The notes under the pieces: generated by a model
What the model saw: the letters and a program-made list of their open reading frames with translations, nothing else
Databases searched by the model: none
What the model was told of the DNA's origin: nothing
Shown: positions 1 to 12,779 of the stretch, piece after piece
Layout: every line of letters starts with the position of its first letter
How positions within the stretch are numbered: the stretch's first letter is position 1
Assembly (NCBI RefSeq): GCF_901933205.1
Contig: NC_044572.1
Location: forward strand, 22,654,501 to 22,718,500
DNA length: 64,000 nt
Source of the DNA: Camarhynchus parvulus
Taxonomy: Eukaryota; Chordata; Aves; Passeriformes; Thraupidae
Direction: 5' to 3'
Translations under genes and position numbers: made by a program

Positions 1-147
1 AGCTATTATTGAAACACAGGAGATAAAACTGAACTTACTTTAAAAATCCTTTCATATAAATTTGAGTTTTGTAAAAAGCAGCAGCTGTAATAGAATTTTG
101 ACATGTGTATAGGGGCATACATATGTATAAAATATATCCATTTACAG

Positions 148-3100
148 ACATCCTAAAGTATGCAGCAGACAAGGCTAAAGAAAAAGAAAGTATTGCTCTA
201 CTGGAAATCCAAGCTGACATATTATTTATTTTGTCTGTTCTCTGTGAAGATGATAACGACAGAAAGGTATGTATCTTATACTGTGCAGAAAGTGTCAAAA
301 CATATTATATTTTCTTATAAGGGAGACTGCTTTTTTGTGTTTTAATTGAAAAGCAGGTGTCAATTGTAGTTCATTGTTAATGAGTCATGTTTCTTGACCC
401 AGCTAAAACATAAAAACAGTCAGAAATCCGCTAGCAAGCGTTGAACCTATTTGATTATTAATTTACATTATTTTGAAATTGATTAATGAAAGTGTATTAA
501 GAAATTAATTAGAACTTTGGAAAAACTGAAAATCTTTTTTCCTATGTGTACCTCCTGCTCTAACAAGTGGACCAAATTTATTGCTATATAAATATTTACA
601 TTTCCCATTTTCCATTATATTTTCTTACATGTTTAAATTTAGTAAATATGGCTTAAGAAACATTGCTTTAATTAACATTTCAACAGGAACTATTCAGCTG
701 TGAAGGAATTGGTATTCTCGTCTCATACTTAACGACGGATCCAACGAGGTTATGTAGTGGAATGGGCCACAATTGTCTCCTCCTCAGTGCGCTGGACTGC
801 TTGTGGTTAGTGAAGTATTTTAGCAGCAGTAACGTGGAAAAATGTCAAGTCTTGTATTTTTTCTGCAATGCTATGACCTTTCTTTGCATATGTAGGCCTT
901 TCTTCTGTTTATAATGTATAAAAATTCTTCATAAAATTTGACTAATTAAAAATTATGCAAAAGAAATGGAATACACTGCATGTAAGATTTTCTAAATATG
1001 GATTCAGTGTGACAACCTCACTCCCCACACAGAGTGACTCCTGACATGCAGAGTTACTCAAGACTTTCTAAGAGAGGCATATGGTTAAAGTCTGTAAATA
1101 AGTTTAGAGAGGTAAACAGCAGGCAAGAATAGACCCATATTAGCAAAAAACTATGTAAACATAAGAATTGTCTGTAAACTGGCTATATTGGGCTAGAAAT
1201 ATTTTAAAGATTGCCAGTACATAGGAGGAAAATAAAAACTTTGTTTTAAGGCAGAGTTTGATAAATACATTAAAAATCAAATGTGTTTGCTGGGAAAAAA
1301 TACTGATACCAAAGATCTCTAGTTTCTCTGTTAATGACCATAGCAGAGGAAATAAAGAAGCAACAGCAACATGAATGCTGGCTTTATGATCATTTGAATC
1401 TGGGAGAAGCAAACTGTTGCCAAAAAAAGTATGGCTTGACTCACCCCCTTGTTTTTGCTGGCAGAAATATTCATGCAGCCCTACAATAAACCAGATTAGG
1501 GACATAACCTGGTTAAATTTTAAACTCGTTTACTGAGTTAGTTTCAGTTCAAATGCATATTCCAATTCGTTGAGAGCCTGCCAAATTTGTCAGGCTGCTT
1601 CAAGGAAGGTGTGCCACCTGCAGGAGACAAAAGAGCAGTCAAGCAGGGTATATTTAGTTATAGGTGTAAATGAAAGGCACGTGAAACATGATTTTTCTAT
1701 TCCCTGAATATTGCATATCAAATGGTATGAAATTCAGTAAAATAAATCAGATGATTGTAGAATGTTCAGAATCATAAAAAATTTTCTACATAAGTGATAT
1801 TATTTCTGTTTAAGGTCCTGTGTCATTGGATGTAGCATTGCAGAGGAATCTTTTATTGAAAAAAAGGGCGTTTTTCTCCTTCTGGATTTGTTGGCAGTAG
1901 GTATTTTTATTACTGGTTTTGTAGAATGAAAGAATAGGAAAACAATATGGCAAATTTTGTTATTTTTGTTGCAGTATCTTCTAAGACTGGTATAATACAA
2001 AAAACCCAACCAAACAAAACCAAAAAAAAAACCAAACAAAAACCAACACAAACAAAAAAACTGCAAGTATGTTTAACTGCCTGAGAGATACCCAGATACT
2101 ACTCAGAAATTATTGTATAGGTTTTCTCTGTATCTTTTTTCTTTTTTTTAATACGTATTTGACAAAGAGAGGTTTTAATTTAACAAAATTATACTATTTT
2201 TGAAAAGAAAACCCAAACTTTGCTCTCAGTTTGGATGACATCTCTCTTTAGAAAAGCATTTCAGTTCTTCATATTGAAGTTAGTAAGAGCACTTGATGGC
2301 TTTAACAGTTTTTATGTTTGAAGTTACCTTGTACATATATCTTGTGTGTATAGCTACTTCTGTGGATCTTAGACATGGAGCTGGCACAGACATCTCAACT
2401 CTTAGGAAATAAAAATGCACCTTCCTTGTGTCATTCACTCCTCATTCACACTGGTTGTGCTGTCAGCCCCTGATGTTCTTGTAGTGCAAGGCTGCAGACC
2501 CTCAGAATAACAGAATCATAGAATGGCCGGGGTTGGAAGGGGCCTTAAACATCACCCAGTTCCAACTCCCCTGGCCATGGGCAGGGCCACCTTCCACTAG
2601 AGCAGGTTGTTCAAAGCCACCTCCAGCCTCTCCTATCCAGCCTTCAGGGTTGGGATATCCACAGCTTCTCTGGGCAAGCTGTTCCAGTCCCTCATCAGCC
2701 TCAAAGGAAGGAATTTTTTCCCAATATTTAATCTAAAATGACCCTTCCTCAGTTTGAAGCCCTTGCCTCCTCTCAGCTGCTGCCAAAAGATCTGGCCACA
2801 AAACAGAAGGTGTGCTGTGAGGTACTGCTCAGCCTCTGCCTTCAGAGTTCTGTTACTTACAACAATAAACCTTGGTAGCAGTGTATTCTCCAGCATATGA
2901 TCCTGGAGCCATGTACACAAAAACTACTGTGTAATTGTACACACAGGAATGCATCTTACATGATCCTATCCTCATGTTCCTTGATTTATGGAACTTTGCA
3001 TAGCAGGATGACAGAAACTTTAAGGATGTACAAGCTTATACGCTAATTTTGTGCAAATACTAGTGATTAAAAGCTTGCAGTTACTTGATTACATAGTACA

Positions 3101-6100
3101 CAATTTCTCAGAAAGAAGACATCAATGTGTTTTGAACAGTTTAAAACTTTCTTTACTTTATCCTTGATAAAGGTAGAGGACAACAACCTGTGCAATATAA
3201 TTCTTGGAATCTTGATTGAATTTTCTGACAACCCTAAAACCGTTTTGCACATGAGTATCTGGCGAGGGAAGAGAGATCAAACAGCAGCTAACGTTCTAGT
3301 ACATTTATGGAGACAGGAGGAGCAGGATTTGGGAGTCAAACGTGATCGATATGGAAAGATTGTTGGTAAGTTTTGTGATGCATGTGGAACTGTGAGCAGT
3401 CCAGTAAAATAATGACATTCTTTGCTCTTGTAGTCTGAATTCTGATGACAGTAAATAACAGCATTTATAACTTTATATTTCTTACCAAACCTAAAATATC
3501 TTCAGTTTCATTTATTTTTTATTTCATTTTAGTTATTCATTTATTTTCATTTTATTCTGGCCCCTATATGGCATTTTCTAGATCAGCTGGGAATGGACCA
3601 AGTATTGAACAGAACAATGACCAGCTTTTCTAATGCTAGACAGTTAAACTGCTTAATTTCTTCTACAAAAGACATTTTATTTTGTTCTATGTTGTAAAAA
3701 GAAGTGAGTGCTGTTCTCACAAGTTTTTAGTCATGCTGATTAAAATTTCCTGACCCAGATTATGTTCAACTCTTGGCCAAACAATAAAAATTATTTACAT
3801 GGTGTCCACAAAGTAAGATGGATTTCCTCTAAGGTTGGGAACATACTACTACTTCATTCTTCTACTCTGGTTTTGTGTTTTTATATTAGACACAAAGAGA
3901 CCTCTTATTACCAGGTTCCAGAAACAGCAAAAGGTCATTCCAGTGCCTGCCTGTTGTCCCAGTTTTTCTGTCATGGAAATTTCAGAGAGCGTACGGGCAA
4001 AAATTTACTCATTATTTTGCAAGCTAGGTAAGACAAATGAGTTGCCTTGTTAGTGTCATATTTGTCATTAAACTGAACTTATCAATAAAGTTACTATAAA
4101 AAAAAAAAGTCAAAGGAAACGTGATTCAGCATCAGTACTCTCTAATTGATAGATGCTTGGTCTTTATGTTGTTTTTTTTTAAAGTCCCTCTTTATTAGCA
4201 TTTCAAGACTTCCCCACTACTTTGCTGCCCCTACCACCAGGAAGAATTTTCTTAGGACTAAACCTAAAATTTGCTTGAAATTCTCTGCAATTGATTTTTC
4301 TACACACAATATCTCTTTCACATATTTTAGCACTTGTACATTTATTTCTCTAGATTGAGAAAGATATTACTCATTGATTGCATTTTCTAACATAATGTCT
4401 AGTTATTCTTGTTTTTTCTGTAGTCTTTCCAATTGAATCAAATTCTTCTTGGTCTGTAGTGTGCCAAAGCTGAACACAGTAATCCAGCAGAAGACTCACA
4501 GCCATACAGAGTTATGTTACTCTACACATCTTGTAAATAAACATTCAGACATAAGTGTAACAGTAGCTGTATTCCTAGTGGCATGATATTGTTTGCTCAT
4601 TCAACTTACAATGTTGTACAGGTGGCTGTTCCTACAGTTAGAATTTTCTATTTGTCGTTACTGAATTAAATTCTGTGTTTTTAGATAGTTTTTCAGAGTA
4701 GCAAGATTAATTTGCATTTTAATATTTTCTTTGAAAGTGTGGCAGTCCCTCTTAATTTTTCATTGTTTGTGCACTGAATACAAATACTCATTATACCCTT
4801 GTCTTAAAACCTAGACTGAACTAAAGATAAGTGATAAATTCTTCCACATCCATGAGATTTTTTTTTCTGTCTGTAGACAAAAGTTGGGTCTTAGTTTTCA
4901 TAATTCATGTTGGATATTAATTTTTTTCTGTTAACATTTAGCTGCATAAACATTATCTAATTATTTGTTTCAGGGTTTTTCAGGTTTTTTTAGGCTTATT
5001 TTTGTTTTTATGTCTGTCTTCTGCAGGTTCAAAGATAATCAGTAATTGTTCTGAGATTGCTTGCCAGTTCTCTGCTTTACCTAGAGAATGAGCTGGTTTG
5101 AAAACATCCTTAGTTTCTCTAATAATCTATAGCTACTTGCTCCTCTGTTGTAGGAGCTCCAGGCTCTTACTAATTTTAATAGTGTTAATTATATTAAATG
5201 TTGGATCACAGCTGGATTCTTTACTAAAATAAAAAGGCACAAGATTTTCTTTCAGCTTTCTTCTATATTCACAGATAACCCTCCATGTTAGTTATGTACA
5301 TTGTACTGTCTCCTGTGAAATTATATGAAATTTGACAATAACATATGGACATATTTTAAAGTCTTTTATCAGCAACTTCCTGGGTTGCTCCATAACAGCC
5401 TGTAATCTAGAAAAGCAGTGGTGCTAAATGGTCTTTATTTACAGTATTTCTTAGCTTCAAAATATGATGTAATTATACTCTAGGCAGATGCTATTTTTCC
5501 AGTTACCGCACAGATGATATGATGAAGTTCAGAAAGACTTGATATTTGATAGACTATATTTACCTTTTTTTTAATTAAGTGCCATTATCCTTCAGTGTGC
5601 AAAAAAACAGTGAAACATAGTCTCAGTGACCATACTTCCCTACCTTATTCTTTTCCACATACTGGGAACATTTTGTAAAGATGGAGTCACGATGCTCAAG
5701 GCATTATGCTGAAGACAATAATCTACAAGATGGAGGGACACCCTCATTTCACAGCTTTGGAACACAGCACTAGTATAATTTTCCTGTTGGCTACTTCACA
5801 GTTAAAGCAAACTCTTTATGTGCTGAAGTGCTGCTCTAGAACCTGTGATCAGTAGACTCAGCTGTTTGTCTGCTTTAATAGAAATCAAACCCTTACCAGA
5901 AAAGTGTAACATCCAAATGATTGGAGGGCTGACAGAGCCATTCATAAGTAAAGATTTTAGTACAGAGAGAGTGTATTATAGAGAAACAGGGGATTTTTAT
6001 CAGCAAAAAATTCTCAGGATCAAAAGTGACTGACTGGTGTATGTATGATGAAGATTTTATATGTGTTTATATGACAAATAAGGTTTTTAGAGTATTATAT

Positions 6101-9100
6101 TTTAAGATCAATTCATCATACTGATGTGATTAATATTCTTTTAGGTTTTGAAAATTTACCTGGCTTATCTGCTAAGGACGTTGTTACACTTGCTATTATA
6201 CAACATTATATTGACTTTAAAGTGAGTATAGTTCAAGCAAATAATACAATTGTATGTGCCTTCCCAAAAATAGCAAGTTTATCTCAGGACACAACAAACA
6301 AATAACCCTTCAAAAGCTGTCCCCTATGTCACAAGTCACCTATAATTTCACCTAGTGAAAGCCAGTATTCACCAGCAAAAGAAACGATCCCACCTCCAGC
6401 CTTGCATCAATTCCCAGCTTCTTGATTCATATTGCTACAAATGTTTGTGACCATGCAGCAAATAAGACTAGAAACTAATGCTAGTTAAAAATAACTCAGA
6501 AAAAAATAGTTTTAACTGTTTGCCAGATCAAGACAGGAATGTGCCAGGAGTAAGAAATTGGGGAAGGACTGGACAGTAGGACTGTGTCCTTGTGTCCTTG
6601 CACAGTAAGGTCAGTTTAAGGGGACACTATTAAAAATTAGATTAAAACCACATTTTTATAAAGATTCCTCTGTGCTTTGCTATCTTTGTCCCCACGTGCA
6701 GTATCCATCCATCCATCCATCCATCCATCCATCCATCCATCCATCCATCCATCCATCCATCCATCATAAAGTTAAGAATAGTGTGCCTATAGGGACTGCA
6801 GCAGGGTAACAAGCTTTGTGAGAGCTGTCTTGCTCAGAAGATGCTTTAGTTTATGATAAATTTATGCTTAGGAACAAAGTGTGTGAGAGCTTGCAGTGCT
6901 CAGGAAATAGCAAGACTCAGTCTTTGGTTGATAATTCCAGCTTCTGTTGATAGCTTTAGTTGCAGTTTGCTCTAATATCTGCAATTTGAGATTTTAAGAA
7001 GTAGGAAGTAGGACTCAGGACTTTGCTCTTGTAAATTGGTATCTTGAAGCTATTCCTTCAGAATTTCTGTAGTTATCGCATTCTTGTTGCCCCTCTTTGA
7101 ATCAAGTTTGGTCTCGGGAAGGCTTAGGGAGGCTTATCATGACTGAATCTGGCATAGTAGTAGTGCAGTCTAACCCTGCGTAAAAATTTTAAGAAGTCAA
7201 ACAAAAATAAGGAGAATATGGTTGCTCTGTTTTATTTTGAATAATTGGAACTGAAGAATGCGATAAAGACTGAATATGGTGTATGTTTCACACACAGATT
7301 GGAGAGGTTTGGAGTGAAATATCTGCAGAAATAAAAGAAGAATTCAGGCCTGTTACGTCAGATGAGAGAGCCTTGAAACTTATTTCAGAGCTGTCAGAAA
7401 ATACTGGAAGAATGGTTCGTGGTCTGCAGACTGAAGCGCTTGAAAGACAACACCGCCAGGAAATCAAGGAAGAGAAAAAATCTTACAAGGAAGTAAGACA
7501 AAGGAGTATTTAAATAAGGAAAGCCCACTTAAGCTTTTTTTCCCATTCTTACGCAGATTTTCTTATTATATAATGTTGAGAATCCTGTACCTGAACACTG
7601 CTTGAAAAGTTTAAATCTGTCTCAGCAGCCAAATTTTAACTTTAAATTAAATTAGGTTAACCTCAGTCCTCCCAGCTTCTATAAATTTCACAGTATTTAG
7701 AGAGTAACATGAAAAAATGAAGCAGTATCATCAGTGATGCATCAGCAATGGGGTAATGAGAAATTAACATTATTTTCCTGTAGAGTTGCACTCGTGTTCA
7801 TCTGTAGCAGATGACAGTACAAGGTACCTATTGCAACTACACCTGCTTCTTAAAAAGAAATACAAGTCTCTGTTATAAGCTCCCTTGCTGAATATTCAGG
7901 GGCCTTTATTACTTCAGAAAGCAGGGAAAGCCCTGCTTCCCAGCATGCTGAGAATGAGAAAGTATAGACATTTTCCAACTTTGGCTATAAGGCAGACATT
8001 TCATGGTTTTGCTCATCTGTTGTCTCACCCTCTCCTGCTTTCTGAGAAATAAGATCATTTGATCCAGTATGAAATCTCATGCTAGTGTTTTTGAGGGATT
8101 GTCCTGCGTTATGATGACAGCACTTTTGTCACCTGAACTAATTCTATCACTTTTACTCAACATTTGAGAGTAAGAATATACAGAAAGTATTCCTGAAAGA
8201 GCCGGGCCTCATCCAACATACATGTTGGAAAAGAGGAAAATTAGTTTGCACAAAAACCTCTTTGTTTATAAGGGCAATGCATAAGTGCAGTTTTTAAAGG
8301 GCAAGTACTTTACTACATTATTGTCCAATCTCAGGTGAGAGGGATGAGCTAAGGTAGCCAAAGGGGCAGAGCTGAACATTCTTTTCAAATGGCACAAGCA
8401 ATGAAATCAGAAGAGATCTGATACCAGCATTGTGTTACATGCTGTAAATCTCATTTCTGTTACAGATCCAAGCTTCCCAAATACAGAGAGAAAATATAAA
8501 TAAGTCTTGGGAAAATTTCTTGGCTCGGACATCAAATTATGAGGCATTGAAGGTAAGAAACCTCATGGAGCAAAAAATTTACAATTATGTCGTTTTAATA
8601 ATTGTGAAGTTCCAAACACATTTCTCAATGAATTACAAGAATATTCAAGTAGAAGTGATAGTAAATTTTATATTCACAGAGACATAGAAGAAGTAACCAT
8701 AAGATGTATTGGAAAAGTTATACAATCTTTGATTCTTCTGACTACAACCATAAATTGGGGATCAGCACTGTCACTTGCAATTGAGGAGTGGGTGTATATA
8801 TGTGTATTTCTTCTAAAACTGTTGAAACTATGAGTCTGTTCATTCTTACTCTTTTTTATTTTTTCTAATTCTTCATTATCTTTTTTTTTAGTACAGCAAA
8901 CATCTTTCAAGATGGGAAATATGATGAAAGCAGTTTCTTCTAACAATATTGTCACTTTCCCAAAACAACATAAAAATATTAGGGTCCTGGTTTGGCAACC
9001 AGACTAAATTGGAAAATGAATGAAATCAGACTTTAAAGAAAAGCTTTGGCAGATAAATTTAATTTTTCTTCATTTCCCAAAGGACTTGCGAAGGAGAACA

Positions 9101-12100
9101 ATTTTCTTTCTGCGCAAGCATCTTCCTGGCCTGTGGAAAGATGTATGCTAGAATTAGAAATTACAAAGGGACAGAAGAACTACAGACTCATTAGTTTTAA
9201 CTGAGTCACTAGGAAGCAGTTCTAGGCACATGGGGAGGAAGGAGGTTGGTATAGACTGTCATGAATTTACCAAGGACAAATCATGCCTTGCCAGCACAGT
9301 TGCCTTCTGTGATAAAATTATTTATTCTGGAAAAAGAGGAAGGGGATGCCCATTCCCTTGGCTTTAGCAAAGTTTTCAGCATGGTCCTGTGTAGCATTTG
9401 TAGTCAAAATGGGAATACATGGAGTAGATTTCATACAGGTTGACTGCAAGTTATGGGAAAAACTGGCTGGACTGATGGGCTCTAAAGGACAGCGGTCAGT
9501 GATTGAAGTTTAACTAGTGGTCAGTTTTGAGTGATATTCCTCTGAGTTAATTATAGGGTTGATAATATAGTGTTGATTTAATATTTTTGTTAGTGACTTA
9601 GATATTGAATCAGTATCCATCCTCATCAAGTTCAACGTGTGAATGCCTCATTCCAGGAACTGTTTAAGGCCAGGTTGCATGGGGCTCTGAGCAACCTGGT
9701 CTGGTGTCTGGTGTCCCTGCCCATGGCATGGGAGTTGGAACTAGATAAACTTTAAGGTCCTTTCCAACCCAAATCATTCTGTGATTCTGCAGTTCTGTGA
9801 CACTGAACTGGAGGAAGTAATCCATATGCTGGGAGATTGGGTTGCTATTCAGAAGCTGGATGGATGGGCTGACCAAAAGCTCATGAATTTCAGGAAATGA
9901 AAATGTGAAGTCATTCACCTGGGGTGTATTGAGATTGTGTTGAGATGCCTCAGTAGAGCTGGCTCTGCCTGGAGAGGCGGCTGTGTGCCGTGGGTGGGGT
10001 GAAAGCTGAGGCAGCAGTGTGCTCTTGTGGCCATGAAGGCTCACAGCACCAAGGGCTGCATTGCACAGAGCACAGCCCGCAGGTCACAGCAAGCAGGGAT
10101 TCCCTTCCTACCCTTGCAGTGCCGCGGCCATTTATTGTGGCTTTGGGTGTTCAGTACAACAAAGTGTCAAAAACCGGGGGGAGGGTACTTACAATTAAAG
10201 GCAAATAGAATTATAACCTGATTTATTTTGTCACGTTGTTTGTATATTTTCAAATGAGTGCAAATGACACAATTAATGTAGATTAAAACAATTTTACCTT
10301 TTTTCTGACTATCTTTAGAAAGCAAAAATGCATCAGAAAACATTAATAGAGGCTTCCAGATCTAAGGCAAAGCTTCACAATGAACCAGAACATTCTACTG
10401 ATATTCCAAAACTCCATACAACAGTAAGTAATCCTTAATAACACTGTTTTATTTTCACAAATAGGTAAGTGGCTGTATACATGCTGCTGCTTACACTTTC
10501 TTTAATAATGTTTATGTTGACAAGCTCCAAGTACATAAGAAAGAATCTGTATCTTCTGCAAATCACCGCTTCCCATTCTGACATAGCCTTAGACAACACT
10601 TGGCCAGAATGAGATTCAGATCTGCAGATTACTCTGAAAATTGTGGGCAAGATGGGCCCTCTGCTGTGTGACATGTACCTGTCGTGAGACAGCCATTCAT
10701 GATAACCTTGCTGAGGTCAAGACCTGCTCCTTTCATTGTTGAGCACATCTGTGCAACCTTTGATACATCCATTGAGGTGTCCTTTATCAGTAGCACGTCC
10801 CTGACTGCCTGCAGATACACCACTTGTTGCATCTGCAGAAGCCATTTTGTTCTCATTTCTATCAGTTAATTGAAGTGTGAGAAAATAAAAAGCCTTTGTT
10901 AAGATCTAATTCACACCTAACAGCATATTTAGATGTTGAGTTTTGACAAAACATGGGGGAATCCTCAGTCTAGCCAATAAATTGTTTTTGACCTAACTGG
11001 ATTATTTCTATGTAAGCATCACAGCTAAGGAGGATTTAAGGGGGATAATTTCTTTGTTGCCTATAAGTTACTCTTACATGTGAAGAAAAATGAAAAAGAA
11101 TAAACATGAGGTGCTGTTTTCAAATTTGTATGAAGGCAAGAGATTCTGTTTTGGGCTCTCTGACATGAATAATAATGACAACTAAGGTGGCAGCAAATTG
11201 AAAAAGAAGAGAGGAAGTTCATGTTTGATGTGATGGAGAAGCAAGGAACGTAATAGGAAGCAAGGAGATTGTCTCAGAGTGCTGGACTAGGATTTTTCCC
11301 ACATTATCTTAAACTTCAGAAAGATATGGAAGGAGACATCTGGGAATGCAAGATGAAGTGGGCTGAAACAATTATTTAGGTACTTGCATAAACAATAGTG
11401 AGACTGTTAAGCAGCAATATTTTGCAGAAAGTATCTAAAAATTTTTGATATAAGCATGAGTAATCTGGAAATTGTTAGTGAAGAGAAATATATTGTCAGA
11501 TTTTATTTTAAAGGCTTAAATATCAAGCTCTGAATGTTCATATCTTAGAGGGAGAGCATTTAACAAGAAAATACCTTCATGGTTCTACAATCAATACTTC
11601 AATAACTGTAGATAAAAACACGGAGAAGATTAGTCAATTTTGCAGAATAGGTGTATTGAGAAAACAAATGTATCAGCAACATCATATAACATTCCTCAGG
11701 TACATTGCTTAGGAGAATTACAAATGACAGACATGGCTGGAAAATTTTTTAATGCAACAATCTGCCTAACACCCTCAGCAGGGAGAGATGAAGATTAAGC
11801 TAAGATAGTTATTGCAAACCAGTCACGGTCATCTAATCAAACATGTGAGCTATGTGCATGCAAGGAGTTGTATTTTTTTTTTTCAGTAGGTCATGATTAG
11901 AAGACAGAGCTGTTACTCAATGATATTTATTCCAAGACCCCCAACCTATTCAATATAAAAAGTAGTAATGGGTCTGGAAAGGGTATGTGTCTTGCAGTCT
12001 TGGAGATTTCCTGGAGCAGTAGTTCTGTACAATTGCATTTTGAGAGAAAGAGGGCTTGTTCTTTTTTTTTTTTTTTTTTTCCCCCTTATTTGGAGTAATA

Positions 12101-12541
12101 ACTGTGGCTGACACATTGTGCAGCAAACTTCTATTGGATAAAGGCTTGATTTTCTTTTTTGCAATTCATAAATCAGACTCGAAGGCAGAAAAGCAGAGCA
12201 TGTAAAAGCACCCACTGAAAAAACACTCTCTCCTTTCTTTTGTATTGATGGAAACAAACTGTGAATTTAGTATAAAGGATAGTTTTAGTGGCCCTCAGAA
12301 ACCTGAGGGCATCTCCACCAACTGAATAATATTTTCAAAAGGCAGTTCATGATTTAACTCTCCTCTCATTTTAAATGCTAGCATGAGAGTTAAGCAATGT
12401 ATTTATTTTGTATTTCAGGTTGCACCTGGTCGCTGTGTAACTGTGGAAGGGCTTTGTCAGGAAGGGCTACTGGCTAATAGAGACCATGCTCCTAGAAAGC
12501 CCTCTCTTTGTAGAGTCTTCAGAAGCAATCAAAAGAGATAA
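148..12541 (+). CDS. CFAP69: CFAP69, C-terminal part (ten exons, 5' end outside window)
   Basis: Cilia- and flagella-associated protein 69, a protein of the sperm flagellum and of some cilia; human loss-of-function variants are known to cause malformed sperm tails. Coding exons, each with AG/GT borders and compatible phases, are 148-266, 687-805, 1815-1896, 3173-3365, 3890-4027, 6145-6221, 7298-7492, 8466-8552, 10319-10423 and 12419-12541 (stop TAA). Together they encode 411 residues, against about 940 for the human protein, so this is roughly the C-terminal 44%. The first exons are helical and leucine-rich ([20 protein letters not shown]), fitting the armadillo-like repeat region. Later exons carry family-typical blocks such as [31 protein letters not shown] and [12 protein letters not shown], the last in a likely coiled coil. 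The tail exon ([16 protein letters not shown]) is short and divergent. Exon 1815-1896 was too short and A-rich to stand out as an ORF and was placed from reading frame and homology. No frameshift or internal stop was seen. Confidence 0.93.
2507..2800 (-). mobile_element. CR1 LINE fragment, 3' end
   Basis: The + strand begins 'cagaatcatagaatgg' and continues through gggttggaagggg...catgggcaggg...ctccagcctc, the reverse complement of the CR1 3' end. 5'-truncated, in a CFAP69 intron. The ORFs over it are decayed remnants. Confidence 0.9.
4150..4560. mobile_element. Possible very old CR1/L3-like LINE relic
   Basis: A stretch containing 'agctgaacacagtaatccagc' resembles, with many changes, the reverse-strand CR1 segment 'aactggacacagtactccagg'. 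Too decayed for a firm family call. Confidence 0.3.
6703..6766 (+). repeat. (ATCC)n microsatellite, about 16 units
   Basis: Uninterrupted ATCC tetranucleotide run of about 64 bases in the CFAP69 intron between exons 6145-6221 and 7298-7492. It is likely polymorphic in length. Confidence 0.98.
9160..10170 (+). mobile_element. Old CR1 LINE, reverse-transcriptase region, interrupted
   Basis: Two blocks, about 9160-9640 and 9800-10170, match successive parts of the avian CR1 ORF2 body: 'catgaatttaccaaggacaa', 'attcccttggctttagcaaa' and 'actggctggactgatgggct', then 'gcagcagtgtgctcttgtgg'. The frame is broken many times. A younger CR1 end sits between the blocks. Confidence 0.75.
9645..9800 (+). 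mobile_element. CR1 LINE 3' end nested in an older CR1
   Basis: 'ttaaggccaggttgcatggg' through 'gagcaacctggtctgg', 'ggtgtccctgcccatgg' and 'ttctgtgattctgcagttctg' is the CR1 3' terminus in forward orientation. It falls inside older CR1 coding sequence. Confidence 0.88.
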
Positions 12542-12735
12542 AACATTGGACTCAGTAAAGAAAAAATCGGTACCTGTAGAATAGATGCTGTTCCAAAGAG
12601 TGGTATATTAATATGTAGTTACCTATATGTAGATACAAGATAAAATCTGTTTTTAATGACTTGAAAAATTGCTTAGAATATCAAAAGAGTAAAATTATAT
12701 TTTCCCTTAATTATATAATATAGGGGTGTTTTATT

Positions 12736-12741
12736 AATAAA
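12736..12741 (+). terminator. Poly(A) signal AATAAA, likely end of CFAP69
   Basis: AATAAA lies 195 bases after the CFAP69 stop codon, and a short GT-containing stretch follows within 50 bases. This is the first canonical signal after the stop, so the 3' UTR is probably about 0.2 kb. Confidence 0.6.
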
Positions 12742-12779
12742 GTCCCCTGTACAGTATACATACCTGCAAAGGTATGTTA

